Counted from the stretch's first letter, positions 35,458 through 48,928 are shown. The stretch: 64,000 nt of DNA from Druceiella hillmani (GCA_039881145.1 JAYKKI010000074.1:8066001-8130000), one strand, 5' to 3'. The notes: a model not told the origin generated them from the letters alone. Numbers and translations: made by a program.

Positions 35458-35958
35458 CTAGCGTGACCCGTGCGAAGTCTTCGCATTATAAATTATTCAA
35501 CTCAATTTAATAAATCAAAATTGATTGCAGGTATTCAATTCATTTTTAATTTTGCACACTGCTTATTACGTTTTTATTCCATTATGAAGCTCAGATGACA
35601 GATCAAACAAATATTTTACTAAAATTGACATATAGAGGCGCAAGTATCAAAAGCATTGAGCTAAAGCCCACTTTATTTATACGTGAGTGGATTTGAAATT
35701 AAACAAAAATTTTACCGACCGTCAATCATATTGACGTTGAGCCGTTAGATGGCAGCATTGCTGTTTTGTGTATATAATTTTAATAATTAATTAATTTGCA
35801 AAAACAATAGCAATAATAATTTGTTTAGATGCCGGTAGAGCAAGTAATTATCTATAAAATAATATATAATTTATGTGGATTAGTTGTGAGGTTTTTTCTA
35901 AAAAGGGAGAGTAACATCTTAACCTTAGCGTATTAATATATATGATGATGATGATGAT
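35458..35958 (+). repeat. Non-LTR/SINE-like unit with (GAT)n tail
   Basis: The unit opens 'actagcgtgacccgtgcgaa' then 'gtcttcgca', a diverged form of a common arthropod retroelement 5' end. It runs about 500 bases without coding capacity and ends in 'atgatgatgatgatgat' at 35942-35958. A 5'-type opening plus a short tandem 3' tail is what RTE-type LINEs and their SINEs show. Target-site duplications were not identified. Confidence 0.5.
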
Positions 35959-38900
35959 AAGCAAAAATTAAAGGTTCGGTCTAATTCTACTCTATTAGTT
36001 GATAATTATGATACTACACTTCCATAGATATCTACTATTTTTTTTTAAATTTTGTGTATAAGTCTCGTTAATCTCTCGTTAAGTGTGTAACAAATATTAA
36101 AAATATATTTTAATACATTTCAACGATATTTTTAATCTTACATATTGCTGAACTTTCACGTAATTCTCTGAAACTTATTAAAGAAAAAGTAACTGAAAGC
36201 CACGTATATTAAAAAAAATCTTGATTTGGTTAATTAATATATCAATACGTTCATCTTTATTGTAACTGAAATAATGTTTGGGAGGAGCTACGAAATTAAT
36301 TAAGACGAGTGTCGATTCTCTTAACTTGTAAAGCTTTCAGCGCAATCAATTTCGGGAAAATTTCGATCAATTAGGCGACCGCGAACTTTGTTGGCAGGCG
36401 AAGTGCCTGACTAATCTGACAAAGTTTCAATTATTCGTGTAACTTTTTATCGACACACTCTTTATCGAAATTTGCATAAATAAAAGGGGGGGGGGGGTTA
36501 TAAATGCATTTCAAAAGTTTTTACAAAGAAAGAATTATGCATAAACACAGTCCTAATAATTACGATACTATATCGCATGCCTCTAATTATTAAAACTTGT
36601 ATTATATTTTTGGGAATTTGCAATTTGTTAAATTTCAAAGCTCTATCTAAGGTATTACCGCCCATCCGTGAGTGCTAAAAGGGTTTAGGGAGAGGGTGGG
36701 GAAAAGCGAACTCTTAAAACGTATTTGAAATAAATGCAGCGATACCCTTGAAGTCGTTTGTTAACTACTTTCTACATTTGTCTTCAATTCGTATAAACCT
36801 ACTGATTCCATTATTATTCTGGATATTATTCCCTTGCTATTATTTTCTTCTATACGAAATTCGTACATGCTTATGTCTTTTTAACCAGTAGTTGCATAAG
36901 TTTAAATCTGAAACTTTTACTTAATATATCGAGCACATAAAATGGATTAGCGCAGTCTCTATTTGGAAGGACTCCTTACAACACAACTTACAATACAACA
37001 GGACTCCTTGAACACAGTAATATCATTTTTTTCAGAATTGTTTCTTTTCATATTTTTATTCTTTACTCGTGTATTGGTGTGCATAGATTGTGGCATATTA
37101 AATTAATCATAGTTATATCTGGGCTATAAACTTAACTTTAACTAACAACTATCTGCTTGTACGTTAAACCTATTATTTAACGTTTTTGACAGCTCCATAT
37201 TATCTTAATGAAAGTGACGCCGAGACCGCAATTATGGCGAGCGACCTAAACACACATTTAACCTAAACATATATACGGTTTTTGTTCAGCCTACGCAAAC
37301 AATCTTATAATTAAGGTCGTTACAAGAAACATCATATTGTAGCAGGCAAACTAATTCTTCTTTGTTTAAAATTGAGAAGTCAGAGTTTCATTATTTCTAA
37401 AAATATCACAAAAAGAATGAAGATTAACTGCCTAGAGTTGAGCAACGCTGTCTTAACCTTGGCGTTCATAAAAAATGCTTGTAATACGAATCTAGTTAAC
37501 AATATGAATGTATTTTAGAATAAGAATATAGGCAAGTATAAGCTAGACATCATTTATTTTTATTATATTTTACACTAAGGTTTGGTAGGCAGTTATAGTA
37601 CATTATCACAGAGTGCTAACGTAATTAAACATCACCTTGTCATCTTCAGATTCGAGGTTTTGGGATCCCCACAATTTAACAAAGCGTTGGAATTCCAAAA
37701 TCTGGAAATTTTGGTATTCCAATTAATTTTCACAGTATTTTTTAAACTAAATTTTGAAACTGCGAGATTCATACCGGAGTCGGGATTGCACAGTAAACGA
37801 CAAATAAATTGTTAACAAATCTAAATGATTTTATATAAGATTTATTATTTTTGATATGCGTGATTTAATTATTATAAGATCATTAGGTCTGATAATGTGA
37901 ACTGCTGCACTAAACATATCATATTTAGAAAACAATTGTTACACTAATTAGTTTTTTGGACGGCTGAAATTTTTGTGATATTTAAAAATAATGTTTCTAT
38001 GGAAATTGGGTAATTAAATTATTTCTTTAAAGGAATATCTTTTTTTACTAGTTTAGATCGTAAAAATATTTTAGATTTGACTAGTAAAAACTTTACCACT
38101 CAAAGTATAAACAATTTTGCCATTAAAATTCCAGTACAAGTATTAAAACCCTGGACAGGTAGAATAATTCACAGAGAATATTCAATCTTTTTGTAGTCAT
38201 TAGTTACAAATACGTCATTTACTATACGACTCGTAGTCATGATTATCTAACCAAGTATAGAAGCCAACATACTCAACATTTATTCTTGTAGGCAATAAGT
38301 CTGTCTACGAATGTCGTTTGTTTTAAATTGTTTGTTACCATATTCATTGATACTACATTTACACCAAATAATTTTACATATCACCTCTTTAAATTCCTTA
38401 CTGTAACTAAAAAAGGAAAGTTATCATGGTTTTAAACACCTAAAAACGTTACAAAAACAAATTAAAACAAGAGTTACACTAACCCCTGATGTAGGGCTGT
38501 ATAAAAAAAACCCCTTAGACCCAATATTTCTCTTATTACAAAAAATGTATGAATTAATTGAATTCTTAATGCAGACGAGGATAAAAATGCCCGTGTACAC
38601 CTTTAGATCTTCACATGATTTGGTAAAAGAATAGTTTCTGAAAAAAAATCTAAGAAATTATTACACCTTTCAAAATCACTAATTTTTTGTATAAGCGTCG
38701 CAATGTTATCTGGGAGAATAATATACGTATGATATATTTTACATGTACAGAAAAGAAACAAAGAAAGCGGCAACAAAATAAACTATTAAAAATCGAAAAT
38801 GCTAGGCTATTTCAACTCGCAAATCACTTCTCTATAAAGTAAATAAACAGAAGTGAATCGTTAACAGTGTAAACGATGCTTAATAGTAGAAAAATAGTAA

Positions 38901-40850
38901 AAGTAAGATACTAAAAGATAGAAGTAAAAGTACTGTAAAATATGAACTTATAATTACCATATAAAAGTCAGATTGGAATTTAAAAGCATGCATTGATCGA
39001 GTCATTAGAATAGCGATGCATTGCATGAATGCCGATTATTGGAATTAGTATTAATTTTGAAGAACTATTTATTTTCTGAAGTTTATTTTTCTTCTTCGCT
39101 TATAAAATAAGTAGATCCAAAATTTTTCTGGGACGAGATTTAAATATAACGGACAAATCATTTCATTGCCAATTTTATATATTTTTCTATACATGTTACC
39201 ATAAAACGTTGTTCTTATGTTTTTTTTATAACTGATTTGTTTGACCCGTATTAGAACTAGTTTATCGTCTTGTTTCAGAGTAGAGTTAAGAAAAATAATA
39301 AAATATTTACCATATGTGTGACTAATTCAGTTTTATTCAATGGCTAACATCTGTGTACAAAAATATATATATCAATGATAGAAACTGGAGAAAAAAAGAA
39401 ACGAGCAATGTGAATTGAATACTTCAATCTACCTGCTATCATAGTGCAGTTATTTATATAGTTGGCTGTGGGTAATATTTGACGTAAATTATGTTTATGA
39501 CGGTCGTGGTAACGTTAGACTCCCTTCACATTTTATTCAGCAAAACATGAGAGCTCTCTCGAGAAACTGAGGTTCAGTATACGTACCGAATGTGCAATAT
39601 GACGTTTTCTCGCTGCTTCTCTCTCTGTTTCCGTTGGAAATGGCGTTAAGAGATATATACTTATATATATTTTATATAAATAGATTTTAATGAGATTTTT
39701 TAGCTTTAAGATTAGAATCTTAATCTATAACTTCTTTAAAAATCATTAACCCTATCAAAAATCTTTTTCCAATAATAAATAAAATTATATTTTAGAAATG
39801 TAAAAATATCAATGTCTGTTTTTAAGTCTAATTTTATTTATATTAATAACAATTTAAAAATAACAAATTATGAGGCCCAATTATTAAAACCGTGTATCAT
39901 TATATAGTCTACTTGAATGATAAAATAGGTAACCTCAGTTATTGGTTCCTCCGTTACTTTGAAAATATTTGAAACTTGTTTATTGAAAATCTTATTACTG
40001 CTAAAAGAAATGGGAAATACTAACAATAAGGCGGTACATATTCACATAGAAACAACGACCAGAATTAATGAAAAATTATATATCATAGACTTAAATCATA
40101 GTGCTGGTTATATAATAACTAAGGGTAATCGTAACTTGGCCGTAGACAAGGAGTGAGTGAGCAAAAAATCAAGGTCTCCTTTTTCTATTTATTTTCCCTC
40201 AACGTTTTTATAAATGACTAGTCCTGCCTCTGACTAATAAGATTGATTCTCGGACAGGTCTACTATTATTTTGCTGCTTAAAACGTATCACTCATAATAG
40301 TGCACAAATACGTTTAACGCAATTGTTTAATTATTATATTTCGTTTCGTCCTATGCTAGCTATGTGATGTAAAATTGTAGTAAATTTTACATTACCCACG
40401 TGTAAAATTACGTATAAAATTAAATAATAAGGGAACCAATCAAGCATGAGTAAACGTGCACTACGAGGGTTTCATACACATTTAGGCACTTTTAAACGTA
40501 TGTGTCATTAAAATTTTAATTTTTTCAACGTAAATATATTGCCTGTTATACTTATAAGGCTTAGCATAAATGCTATAGTTTTCCTGTAATCTTCTAGTCA
40601 AAGTTTACCAACCCTGTTTACATGATTTTCCGCTCATTAATTTCGGAAATAGAGGGGATGTATTAATTATTTTATTTATAACCTACCTTTTTAAATAAAG
40701 CTCCACAAGACATTTATATATAATATAAAAATACATTAAGACCTTTACTTACCACCTCATTAATTCTATATTTAAAATTATGTATTATTATTATATATTA
40801 AAAAACAACGTAGGAATTGCAAAATAAATGAGCTAACAATATATATTACT
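35959..40850. other. Long unassigned stretch with G12 tract
   Basis: No gene is seen. A run of 12 G occurs at 36486-36497, rare in such AT-rich DNA. The stretch 36280-36480 just before it is GC-balanced, with homeodomain-type cores ('gaaattaattaagacg', 'atcaattaggcgacc') and an inverted 'ggcaggcgaagtgcctg', and could be a regulatory element. ORFs of 77 codons (37582-37815) and 65 codons (39959-40156) have no motif. Confidence 0.3.
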
Positions 40851-41040
40851 ATTCACAATTAAATAAAACTACGTGATGTAGTACTATTTCTATTTTCTTT
40901 AAGTTTTTTACCATGACCACGGGCTAATAGCAAAGATCCTTTACTGATAGCCCACCTGAAGATATTTCAATTTTACGAAAGAAAATTCTATTGTAATTCT
41001 ATTAAAGAATTTCTACGAAAATAACGCCAAATATATTTGA
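40851..41040 (+). repeat. Foldback repeat family, copy D
   Basis: Left arm 'attcacaattaaataaaact', then 'ctattttctttaagtttttt', then an abrupt join into 'gggctaatagcaaagatcct' and 'gatagcccacctgaagatat'. It ends in the family tail 'aatttctacgaaaataacgcc'. Compared with copy A the central hairpin is present, but the middle 'gacctaggtttcgttgtaat' section is deleted and the right arm is replaced. Confidence 0.8.
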
Positions 41041-41059
41041 TATATATTACTCGTACTAT

Positions 41060-41177
41060 GACAAATTTCAAGTTTCTAGGTCGCATGGTTTCTGAGAAAA
41101 GGGCTTTGACGAACGGCCAGACTCGTTAGTGATTTTATAAGGGTTTCTTTTTTCTTTTGAGGTAGAGAACCTTAAAA
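41060..41177 (+). repeat. Dispersed repeat with 'ccttaaaa' tail, plus orientation
   Basis: Contains 'gacaaatttcaagtttctag', 'gaaaagggctttgacgaacg', 'attttataagggtttctttt' and 'gaggtagagaaccttaaaaa'. It is a diverged copy of the repeat type at 8195-8352, lying next to foldback copy D. Confidence 0.55.
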
Positions 41178-41249
41178 ATATGAAATAAATAGTATTTACA
41201 ATATTTAATATTACTGAAACTGCATTATTTAATACTATATATAGGTAAA

Positions 41250-41700
41250 ATTGATCCATAGTTTACGGTACTTCCACATATCGCCGACGCATTACATTTA
41301 TCAAAGCAAAAATAAAAGGCCTCTTTGTGTAAGTGATAGGAGAGCCCTAATCATCTTTAACGTCCCAGTTAATTCATCTCCAATTTCCCACAGCAAAAAC
41401 GCAAAGGAAAATAAAGAAAAGCTTTTGTTGATCGGTCTCCTGTGCGTGAAAATTTGAGTGCTCATTGTGAAATAAAGATGGGAAAAATTCTCGTGGAGAC
41501 GCTCGCCGTAAGTGTGAAAGTCACATTCATGAATAACTTCCAACAGCTGCCGTAATGAAAAGGGACCGATGTTGAATACGTGAGAGGTATTCGAGAAAGC
41601 TGGTAGGTAAGTATCCAAAAAGGCCGAGATCGTAGCTTCAGAGGTTCTGTGGTTTTGAGAAATGTTTGTGGAGAATGAAGCAATTAATATACTCACGGTA
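41250..41700. other. GC-balanced island with overlapping ORFs and splice-donor motifs
   Basis: This 450-base stretch is noticeably less AT-rich than its flanks. Open frames overlap on both strands (131 and 73 codons minus, 68 plus), none with a recognisable motif. Overlapping open frames are expected when A and T fall. On the plus strand two donor-like strings stand out: 'cgccgtaagtgtg' near 41506-41518 and 'ggtaggtaagtatcc' near 41605-41619. An E-box 'cagctg' is at about 41553. It may be an untranslated exon, an enhancer or a conserved non-coding element. No protein is supported. Confidence 0.3.
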
Positions 41701-41841
41701 CTTTAAGTTCATATAAAAGAAGTCGCGTTGTTTATTAACATGTTTGAATTAATTTTTCCGCAATTGTTATTATAATTATGCATTTATTTTCAATTTTGCT
41801 AACAAAATGGAAAATCTTCAAACTATTTATTTGTTTAGGTA

Positions 41842-41891
41842 TGACGACGTTCCGTTGGGCTGATGACGTTCGTTGGTCTGATGACGTTCCT
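41842..41891 (+). repeat. Short tandem repeat, ~18-bp unit, three copies
   Basis: 'gacgacgttccgttgggct', 'gatgacgttcgttggtct' and 'gatgacgttcctacg' follow one another. Confidence 0.85.
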
Positions 41892-42017
41892 ACGTGTACA
41901 AATACCATCATTTTACAACAGTAGTTCTTGACTTTACTTCAATATTCAATTGTACAATTATCTCCTGAATAATATTTGTAGTACTAAAGGAGCGTTTAAA
42001 ACACATTTTATCATTAA

Positions 42018-42060
42018 TAGTTGTTGTCCGCGGCTTTGCACGCGTAGGATTTTGATTAAT
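42018..42060 (+). repeat. Fragment of a 'ccgcggctt-cgcgt' type dispersed repeat
   Basis: 'tgttgtccgcggctttgcac' followed by 'gcgtaggattttg' resembles the opening of the same broad repeat class as at 48929. Similarity is limited to about 40 bases. Confidence 0.35.
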
Positions 42061-42685
42061 GCTGTAGGTTTTATTTACACAAAAAAATGAATTCGTGTTC
42101 GTTGCCTTAAAACGAATTACGAAAAATGACGTATGTCTATATATGCGCTTATATACCAAATATATCACATTGTAGTTTAAATCACGTTCTTACATCGACT
42201 CATTTTTTTAACGATTTTAATCAGATTAAAATTTAAACTGTTCCCATTAAATGTCTAAATATGTTCTTATTAAATTTCTAATTACTACATTTCTTAAAAA
42301 TTAAATTTCTGAACGTCAGAAATTTATTTTTTTAAGTCCCTTAGAGCATACTTGAGCTTAAATATGAAAAAATACGTACCAATTTTTTTTTATTTAGACT
42401 TTATAATTGCTTTGAAACATGACGGAAAGACTTTTAAATATCATCCCTTAGAAGATTTCATAGAATTTAATGGTATTTACCGTTCTTTCAATCGAAGTCT
42501 GAAATCTGTAAACCTATGAAACGTAAAACTCTAACGTTGTTGTTAGTAAGTACTAGAAGCATATTACCTAGAGTTCGTAAACTACAACTTTATCATCTAA
42601 AAGAAACACAACAGGAATCAGTATAAACTTGGATCTATCGTTCAAAATTATGAGGGAAACTACTCAACTAGTACTACTACTCAAT

Positions 42686-42703
42686 CACACACACACATGT
42701 ATG

Positions 42704-42753
<50 letters not shown>

Positions 42754-42800
42754 TATATATATAAATATATATTTGTATATATATATATATATGTACACAC
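42686..42800. repeat. CA/TA compound microsatellite
   Basis: (CA)n leads into about 90 bases of TA repeats with 'tgttta' and 'aaata' interruptions. Confidence 0.96.
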
Positions 42801-45800
42801 GGAATATAAAGAAAACCTGGTATATATGAAATGTATATAATTATCGAACTTCCTCTCTTAACTGAGTAAGTGAGACGTGACACGTTTAATTACACAAAGT
42901 TTCGGGTCCCATTGTTTCTTCCAGTTCAACCGACAATTGAATTTATTTCGTTTTGTTTTAATGCTCTGCGAGTTCACACCTTTGGAAAGTAGGCCGTGGG
43001 GGAAGTTTGCCAACTAACAAATTAATATAATTATCTGGGGTTGAATGAGTTTAAAGAATTATCGTTTCGGATGCAGCGCGAACACGATGTAAATAGAATT
43101 AGTTTTAAACATTGTTGTGAAATGAAATGAGAACTCACTGGTAAAAAAATTAGAAATCACTGGTAAGTTTTTTCACAATAATTATTTTCTATAATAAACG
43201 TTGCCTATTAACCCGTCTGTCCGAGGGCGAAGAAATAATTTTTTTCCAGCATCTAAGCAACTCTTTAGAAGAAGAAACCACTCTACAGATTGCTTCTTAG
43301 TTTGGAATTCGTAACATTATATACAGCACTTGAATAATTTTCGTTGAATTTTTCTATTTTGATGACACCAATCAACGCGACGGTATTATTGAGTCAAATC
43401 CTAGCATGTCCACTTAACACAAAGCTTCCTCACGCCTAAAGTTTTATGTAAATTTTTCTTTACTTGACTCATACCAATGCCTAAATTTTGCTCTCTTCAG
43501 GATCTTTACGATGAACCACACAGCGTTGTTATTATCGTCGGTTGTTGTTGTAACGGATTGTTCCTCACTCAGATCAATATTAATTGGTATGACCACGCTT
43601 GATCTCGTTAACAGTGATGAGATATGAATTTTCCTCATAAAATACCAAGTAAAAATGACTGTAATTTTGTTGCTAGTTAAAATCATAACAAAACTTGAAA
43701 AAAGTTATCAAAAAAACTTTGTCGTATTAAATTAATTTTGACGGGTGCACACAATTTGCCACCAACTCTAAAAAAAGAACAAATTCAAACAAAGTACCTC
43801 AATAGTTTATGAAAAAGGTCGATTTCCAAAATTTAAATGAGCTTTTAGCGAGCATTTCATATGTGGACACATCCAATTGTTGTTTTTCATGATTCTATAA
43901 CAGTTAATTAAAAACAGTGAAACTGCGTATCTTATTACAACATAATTATATTTTCTAATGAAATCATATTTTCCGGCCCCAGCCTAAATTTTTGCTTTCT
44001 TCTAGAAATTTTAGATTAAATCTAAACGTATCTTAAACTTCTACCTATTTTTCACCAGTCATGTTTTATTGTCGTCAGCTTCATGTTAAATTGTATATAT
44101 TTCTTTTCCATATGATTTCATTTTATCCATTACTTTATTTCTATATATTTAATCTAGTTATTATTATGAAAATGTCACATGTATGAAATGTACGTCAGAT
44201 TATGTCTTAATACATCGAGGTCTTGCTTTCCGTATTGTATGATGCGGAAAGTCCCCATCCGTTACTGCCTAACACAATATAGTTGTTAGGTCTTTTAAAA
44301 CTCAATCCAAAACGTCTTGTAAATTTTCTGATATGGCGTCTCTACCGGGTCTATATGAGTCTCCAAAATGTTTGCCGTGTCTCTCGATCCCGTAAACCTT
44401 AAATATTTCAAAAATATAAAGAAATCGCTGAGTGTCAATTTGTAATAAAAAATGAAGTCAGTGTAGGTAATCTATTATTTACTTTTTGTATGTAAAAATA
44501 CGCTACGCCATGTAGCAGAACCTATGTTTTAACTTTTATATGTAACTTTGTATATACGGAACCCTTGTAGTGCGATTTTTATTTCGTATTTAATAGGTTT
44601 AATGTAAACGCAAAGAAAATAGAACTACTAGAACATTATAAAGTTAAACTTCATTGTTTCGGTAGTCGACCCCACATCGTTCCTTTTACAAGTTAATTGA
44701 AGTTTTTTGGCGAAAAAATTCCATGCCACTATATTGTCCAAAATGTTGCAGTAAATTTGTCTTTTATATTATACAAAAGTCGACATTAACAAAAATAATT
44801 TAGGCAGACAAGCTTTAAATTGAGCTTTTCTGATATCTTTTCTATTTATAAATAACATACGTCGTATAAAACCAGTTTTTGAGGATTTTGTGCGCGTCCG
44901 TGATAAAATTAGCTCGAGATATACGCCACCATCTGGGTTTATCCGAGAGCCTTTTCTATTTAAATATTTACACAAAACCGACTGTGTTAAGCGAACTTTA
45001 CGGTTACATATTTCATGTCGCCAGGAAAAACTTAAATTATTAAAAAGCAAAACGCTGCAAACAGAATGTTACAAGACCGACACGAACTTTATCAAATTAG
45101 GTGTCTCCGGTCTCCTCTTTGAGCGTAGAGGCGTTCGCACGCAGTGCCTAAATAAAGTATCTTCGAAATAAATTTTAATATCGGATCCCGGGCGGTTGGG
45201 AGCGAAATGAAAGCTTAAATCGATTCGGTGTTGTGTGAATAAACGCGGGTAATGAGAATTGTTGGAAACCAATTTAATTTCCTCTAAACGTTTTGGTCGT
45301 TAGGGTTAGAAGATATTTTTTTTAATTACCGTTATGGTTATATCGAATTAAAATAATATTTGCCATAAATGGAAGAAGAAAAAATGACACCTGAAAAAGG
45401 AAAATTAATAATGAAGATCAAGAACAATAATTATTAAAAATATTTACTTTTGGGTGAATTAAGGTGTAAAAGAAGTATTCAATATAAAGAGTGGTCCAAA
45501 AACATGAACTTTATATAGCAGTCATTTGGGAACAAAAAAATAAAATAAAAAAAATGCATGGAATTTATTTAAGCGCAAGCGCGTACACTTTTATGTGTTT
45601 TGTAGAATGGAACCGTGTTGTTGTGGAAACGTGGTCTGTCCTTTCGTCCTCCCGTCTGTATGTTTATAAGATACTTCTTACTTCTCAACAAAATAAGACA
45701 GTAATTTGAAACTCATGTAGTTCCTCCGCCCAAAAATATAAATGGTATTTAAATATATATTACAAGGGGGCTTCCTAAAACATAAAGGGAGGGAGTTAAT

Positions 45801-47314
45801 TATTTTTTGCTTAAGTACGCCAGATGCGATTGAAAAGACCTTTTTAAATACAGCGCAAATTTATTTAATTTCTTTCACAGGAAAACGATAGTTTTGGTGA
45901 CTATAAAGTTGGTCAAATTTAGACCCATTTTATAACAAGAACTATCTCAAAAACACCATTATGTAGGATGCTGTAAATTTGCTATAACATTTATATTATT
46001 CTGGATTGAAAAACAAATACTAAAAAGAGCCAAAAATAAAATATTGAAAAGTTGGGAATAATTAAAGGAAAGTACTTTTGAGAAATGCATTGATTTTTAC
46101 CCTTGCGCTAGACAATATATATTATGCTAGATAATATGTTCGATACTACAATATGTAAATAACATACTGATGCATGCGACTAAAATGGATTATAATTTTT
46201 CTCACTCTAACTTCTGCCATCTAATAAAATGCTACATTTTGAATTCTACTTTGTTCGAAGGAATACCTCGCCTCCCTCTACCCCCTGTTGATACAACGTG
46301 ACATTTATGTATGAAGTTAATTGTTAGTTTAAAGTTAAACGTGTAAAAATGTATATAAATATTTTTCTTTTTAAATGAAATATGATTCTATAAAACTGAC
46401 AGTTTCATAAAGGCTTTGCATATCTTCTGAGTTCAAAATATAGAATATATTCAAAGTACACATACATAGGTATATACAAGCATATGCTACGAACAAGACT
46501 GGGTAAGCTTAGTTTGAAAGCACAGTTCGCAAAAATATATCTACGTTTAAGTGCAAAGGGAGGTTCGCATTAAAAGATTGTTCTCGGGCAATGACTCCCC
46601 ATGGGATTCTCGAGTGAGATCGTTGTGGCTCTGAGTAAGTATGCCGGAAAGATAAGAAGATTTTTTTATGAATAATGGACAGAATTTTGTTTATATGTTC
46701 ATGTACTGCTCTTACGCTAAGAGTAAATAATTTATATACATTTAACTTTTAATTTAAATTGTGATTTAAAGTGTTCCTTTTACATTACTCATAATTAAAT
46801 GTTAGAATCGTAGTCAGACTAGGCGTTGTTTCGATGAGTCCAAAAATCCATGAGTTGAAATTCGCATGAAATAGAGAAGAATGTTTTATTACAATAATTT
46901 TTAAATTTAATTCCTTATTAAAATCAGAATTTCAATCTTTGATTATGGTTATTTCTGCTTTGAGTGGTTATAAAAATAGAAATAAGTCGAATATATGTTG
47001 AGACAGATCAGGCACTCACCCATTTATTAAGTAAGCTGAATCCTGTCCGCTTCTGAACAACTGTGACGAGGATCTCTATCCACATCAATATTTGACGATC
47101 TCTGGGTTTATTAGCTACTGCTCCACAATTCATAGCGAAGAAGGTTATTAGACATGACCAAACCAACGCAGGTTGGTTCTGTCAAGCATGGACTTAAATC
47201 GGCAAGATTGAAATTATAAACGACTTGTTGGGTTTCTAACACTGACCTATTTCGTTTTGCCTTTCACTTCATGATCATAGAATCTTCTATCTATAACCTG
47301 AACTCAGTTTAAGT
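42801..47314. other. Unassigned stretch with two GC-balanced islands
   Basis: The islands are near 42940-43090 ('tgctctgcgagttcacacct', 'aggccgtgggggaagtttgc') and 44880-45270 ('gcgcgtccgtgataaaatta', 'cggatcccgggcggttggga'). The second is crossed by ORFs of 93 codons on each strand (44769-45050 -, 44890-45171 +) with no motifs. An 80-codon minus-strand ORF (43444-43686) and a 72-codon plus-strand ORF (45491-45709) are likewise unrecognised. I call no gene. Confidence 0.3.
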
Positions 47315-47430
47315 GGCTAGGGCTAAGCGTATATGACTCGCATCCGTGTGTGAGAACGGAAACCGCATGGAATTCGATCGTCTATATTTGCCTTTACGAT
47401 CGAAATATTACTTTAGCTTAGCATTGATGT
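47315..47430 (+). repeat. tRNA-derived SINE-like fragment
   Basis: 'agtggctagggctaagcgta' followed by 'tatgactcgcatccgtgtgt' resembles an A-box-bearing tRNA-like SINE head, and 'ggaattcgatcgtc' about 40 bases later a degraded B box. The spacing suits an RNA polymerase III promoter. No tail was identified. Confidence 0.4.
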
Positions 47431-48242
47431 TATACAGGTATTTAATTATTTTGGTATAAATATCAATTATAATTATAAAGATGTGATGCAACTAGGACGC
47501 TAGTACAAAAATCCCGTTGTTATGAAGAGGAAATTTGTTTTTTTTGGGGTTCACGCAAAAATTGCCTTCGTAATATATCAGCTAATAGTTTCAGAATGCT
47601 ATAAGCTGTTGTATGTATATATGTTATATTGTTATTAAGATATATTAAATAATGTCAACGAAATACAAGAAAAGTGCTGGTCTGAGCACTATCATTCCAC
47701 TATATACACTAACATTATGTACGGGGGAATGGTAGGTCCCAGATCTGTAGAAAAGTTTACGACAACATGTATCTTATATTTTACGGATAAGCCACAGTAA
47801 CTGTTTTAAATATAATAAGGCTGACTTTTGACGTTCAGTTTACCGATTGACGTGTTGTGACCCGAAAAATTGTTCTTAATATTCTTTACATTTTCATATG
47901 CCGGTTTGATAAATACGAGTATACTAAGTATTAAACATATAATATTATTCTTTTATTAGCTATATCTGAAATTTCTTACATTCGAAGGATAAAAATGATA
48001 ACTGATTATCAATGGTTTAAATTTTATTAATTACTTATAAATACGGACAAAGATAGTTTAAATTGATATTTCGATATCTGCCCCTTATGATTATATCTTG
48101 ATTCTATTTTGTTAAAGTATTCGGTGACAGGCTGTAGACAAAGTAGGATTACTAGTTTGATTTCGACTCTAAGTTACTGTTGCTATGAAAAGGATAACAA
48201 AATGGGTATCCACATGAAAAAAATGGGTATCTACATGTAAAA
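47431..48242. other. AT-rich, nothing recognised
   Basis: The end has a short doubled string, 'aatgggtatccacatg' / 'aatgggtatctacatg', at 48202-48237. No gene is seen. Confidence 0.35.
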
Positions 48243-48475
48243 TTAAAAAAAAATGAACTTGGGCTCATTTTTCTATTCTCGCACTTATTTAATATTACAA
48301 CAGAATATAATAATAAATTTCAATAGAATATAATGACAATTTTGAGAATAAGCACGAAATGGGTTTAAATTTAATAAATTTGAATGGTTAAAATTTAAAA
48401 AAATTGAACTTGGGTTCCCTTTTTTATTCTCGTCCTTATTTAATATTACAATACAATATAATAATAATTTTCACA
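48243..48475 (+). repeat. ~152-bp direct repeat, two copies
   Basis: An 80-base block starting 'ttaaaaaaaaatgaacttgg' at 48243 recurs at about 48395 as 'ttaaaaaaattgaacttggg'. Both continue through 'tattctcg(c/t)(a/c)cttatttaat' and 'gaatataataataa'-like ends, with scattered differences. Confidence 0.88.
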
Positions 48476-48741
48476 AATCCCCTTACCTCCCACCGCCTCT
48501 CCCCTCGAAATATTTTCGACTACAGCCTTAGTCGGTAATAAAATTATACGAAATAATTTGGGATGGACTCTCTCTTTGTTCTCTCTTATGTTGTAAAAAT
48601 TGTAACCTTTCCCGTTTTGAAAATAATTTGTGGTAATAAAGTATATAATATGCACCCTATGTTACGTTGTGCGATAAAACCCCGTGAAATAATAAAGTAA
48701 ATTCACGAAAATTAATTTCTGTATTTCATTACTGTATTTGG
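48476..48741. other. Non-coding, nothing recognised
   Basis: A 69-codon minus-strand ORF begins here (48446-48655) without recognisable motifs. Confidence 0.3.
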
Positions 48742-48858
48742 TTTATTCATATTCTATTGACATTAATTTATTCCTATTCTATTGACATTAGTTTATTCCT
48801 ATTCTATTGACATTAGTTTATTCCTATTCTATTGTTTATTACCTTTTCTATTGACATC
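48742..48858 (+). repeat. 25-bp minisatellite, about 4.5 copies
   Basis: The unit 'tttattcctattctattgac' plus 'attag' starts at 48742, 48767, 48792 and 48817, then a shortened copy at 48835. The two central copies are identical. Confidence 0.95.
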
Positions 48859-48928
48859 TGTACTTATGGGATGTCCGTACACAAATAAAAAAGAGTTTTA
48901 CTTATGCTTTACAAGTTTATTTTATAAC

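Noticed and set aside
41301..41696. 131-codon minus-strand ORF as a gene
   Set aside because: Other frames on both strands are open too, no motif is recognisable, and no splice or start context favours it.
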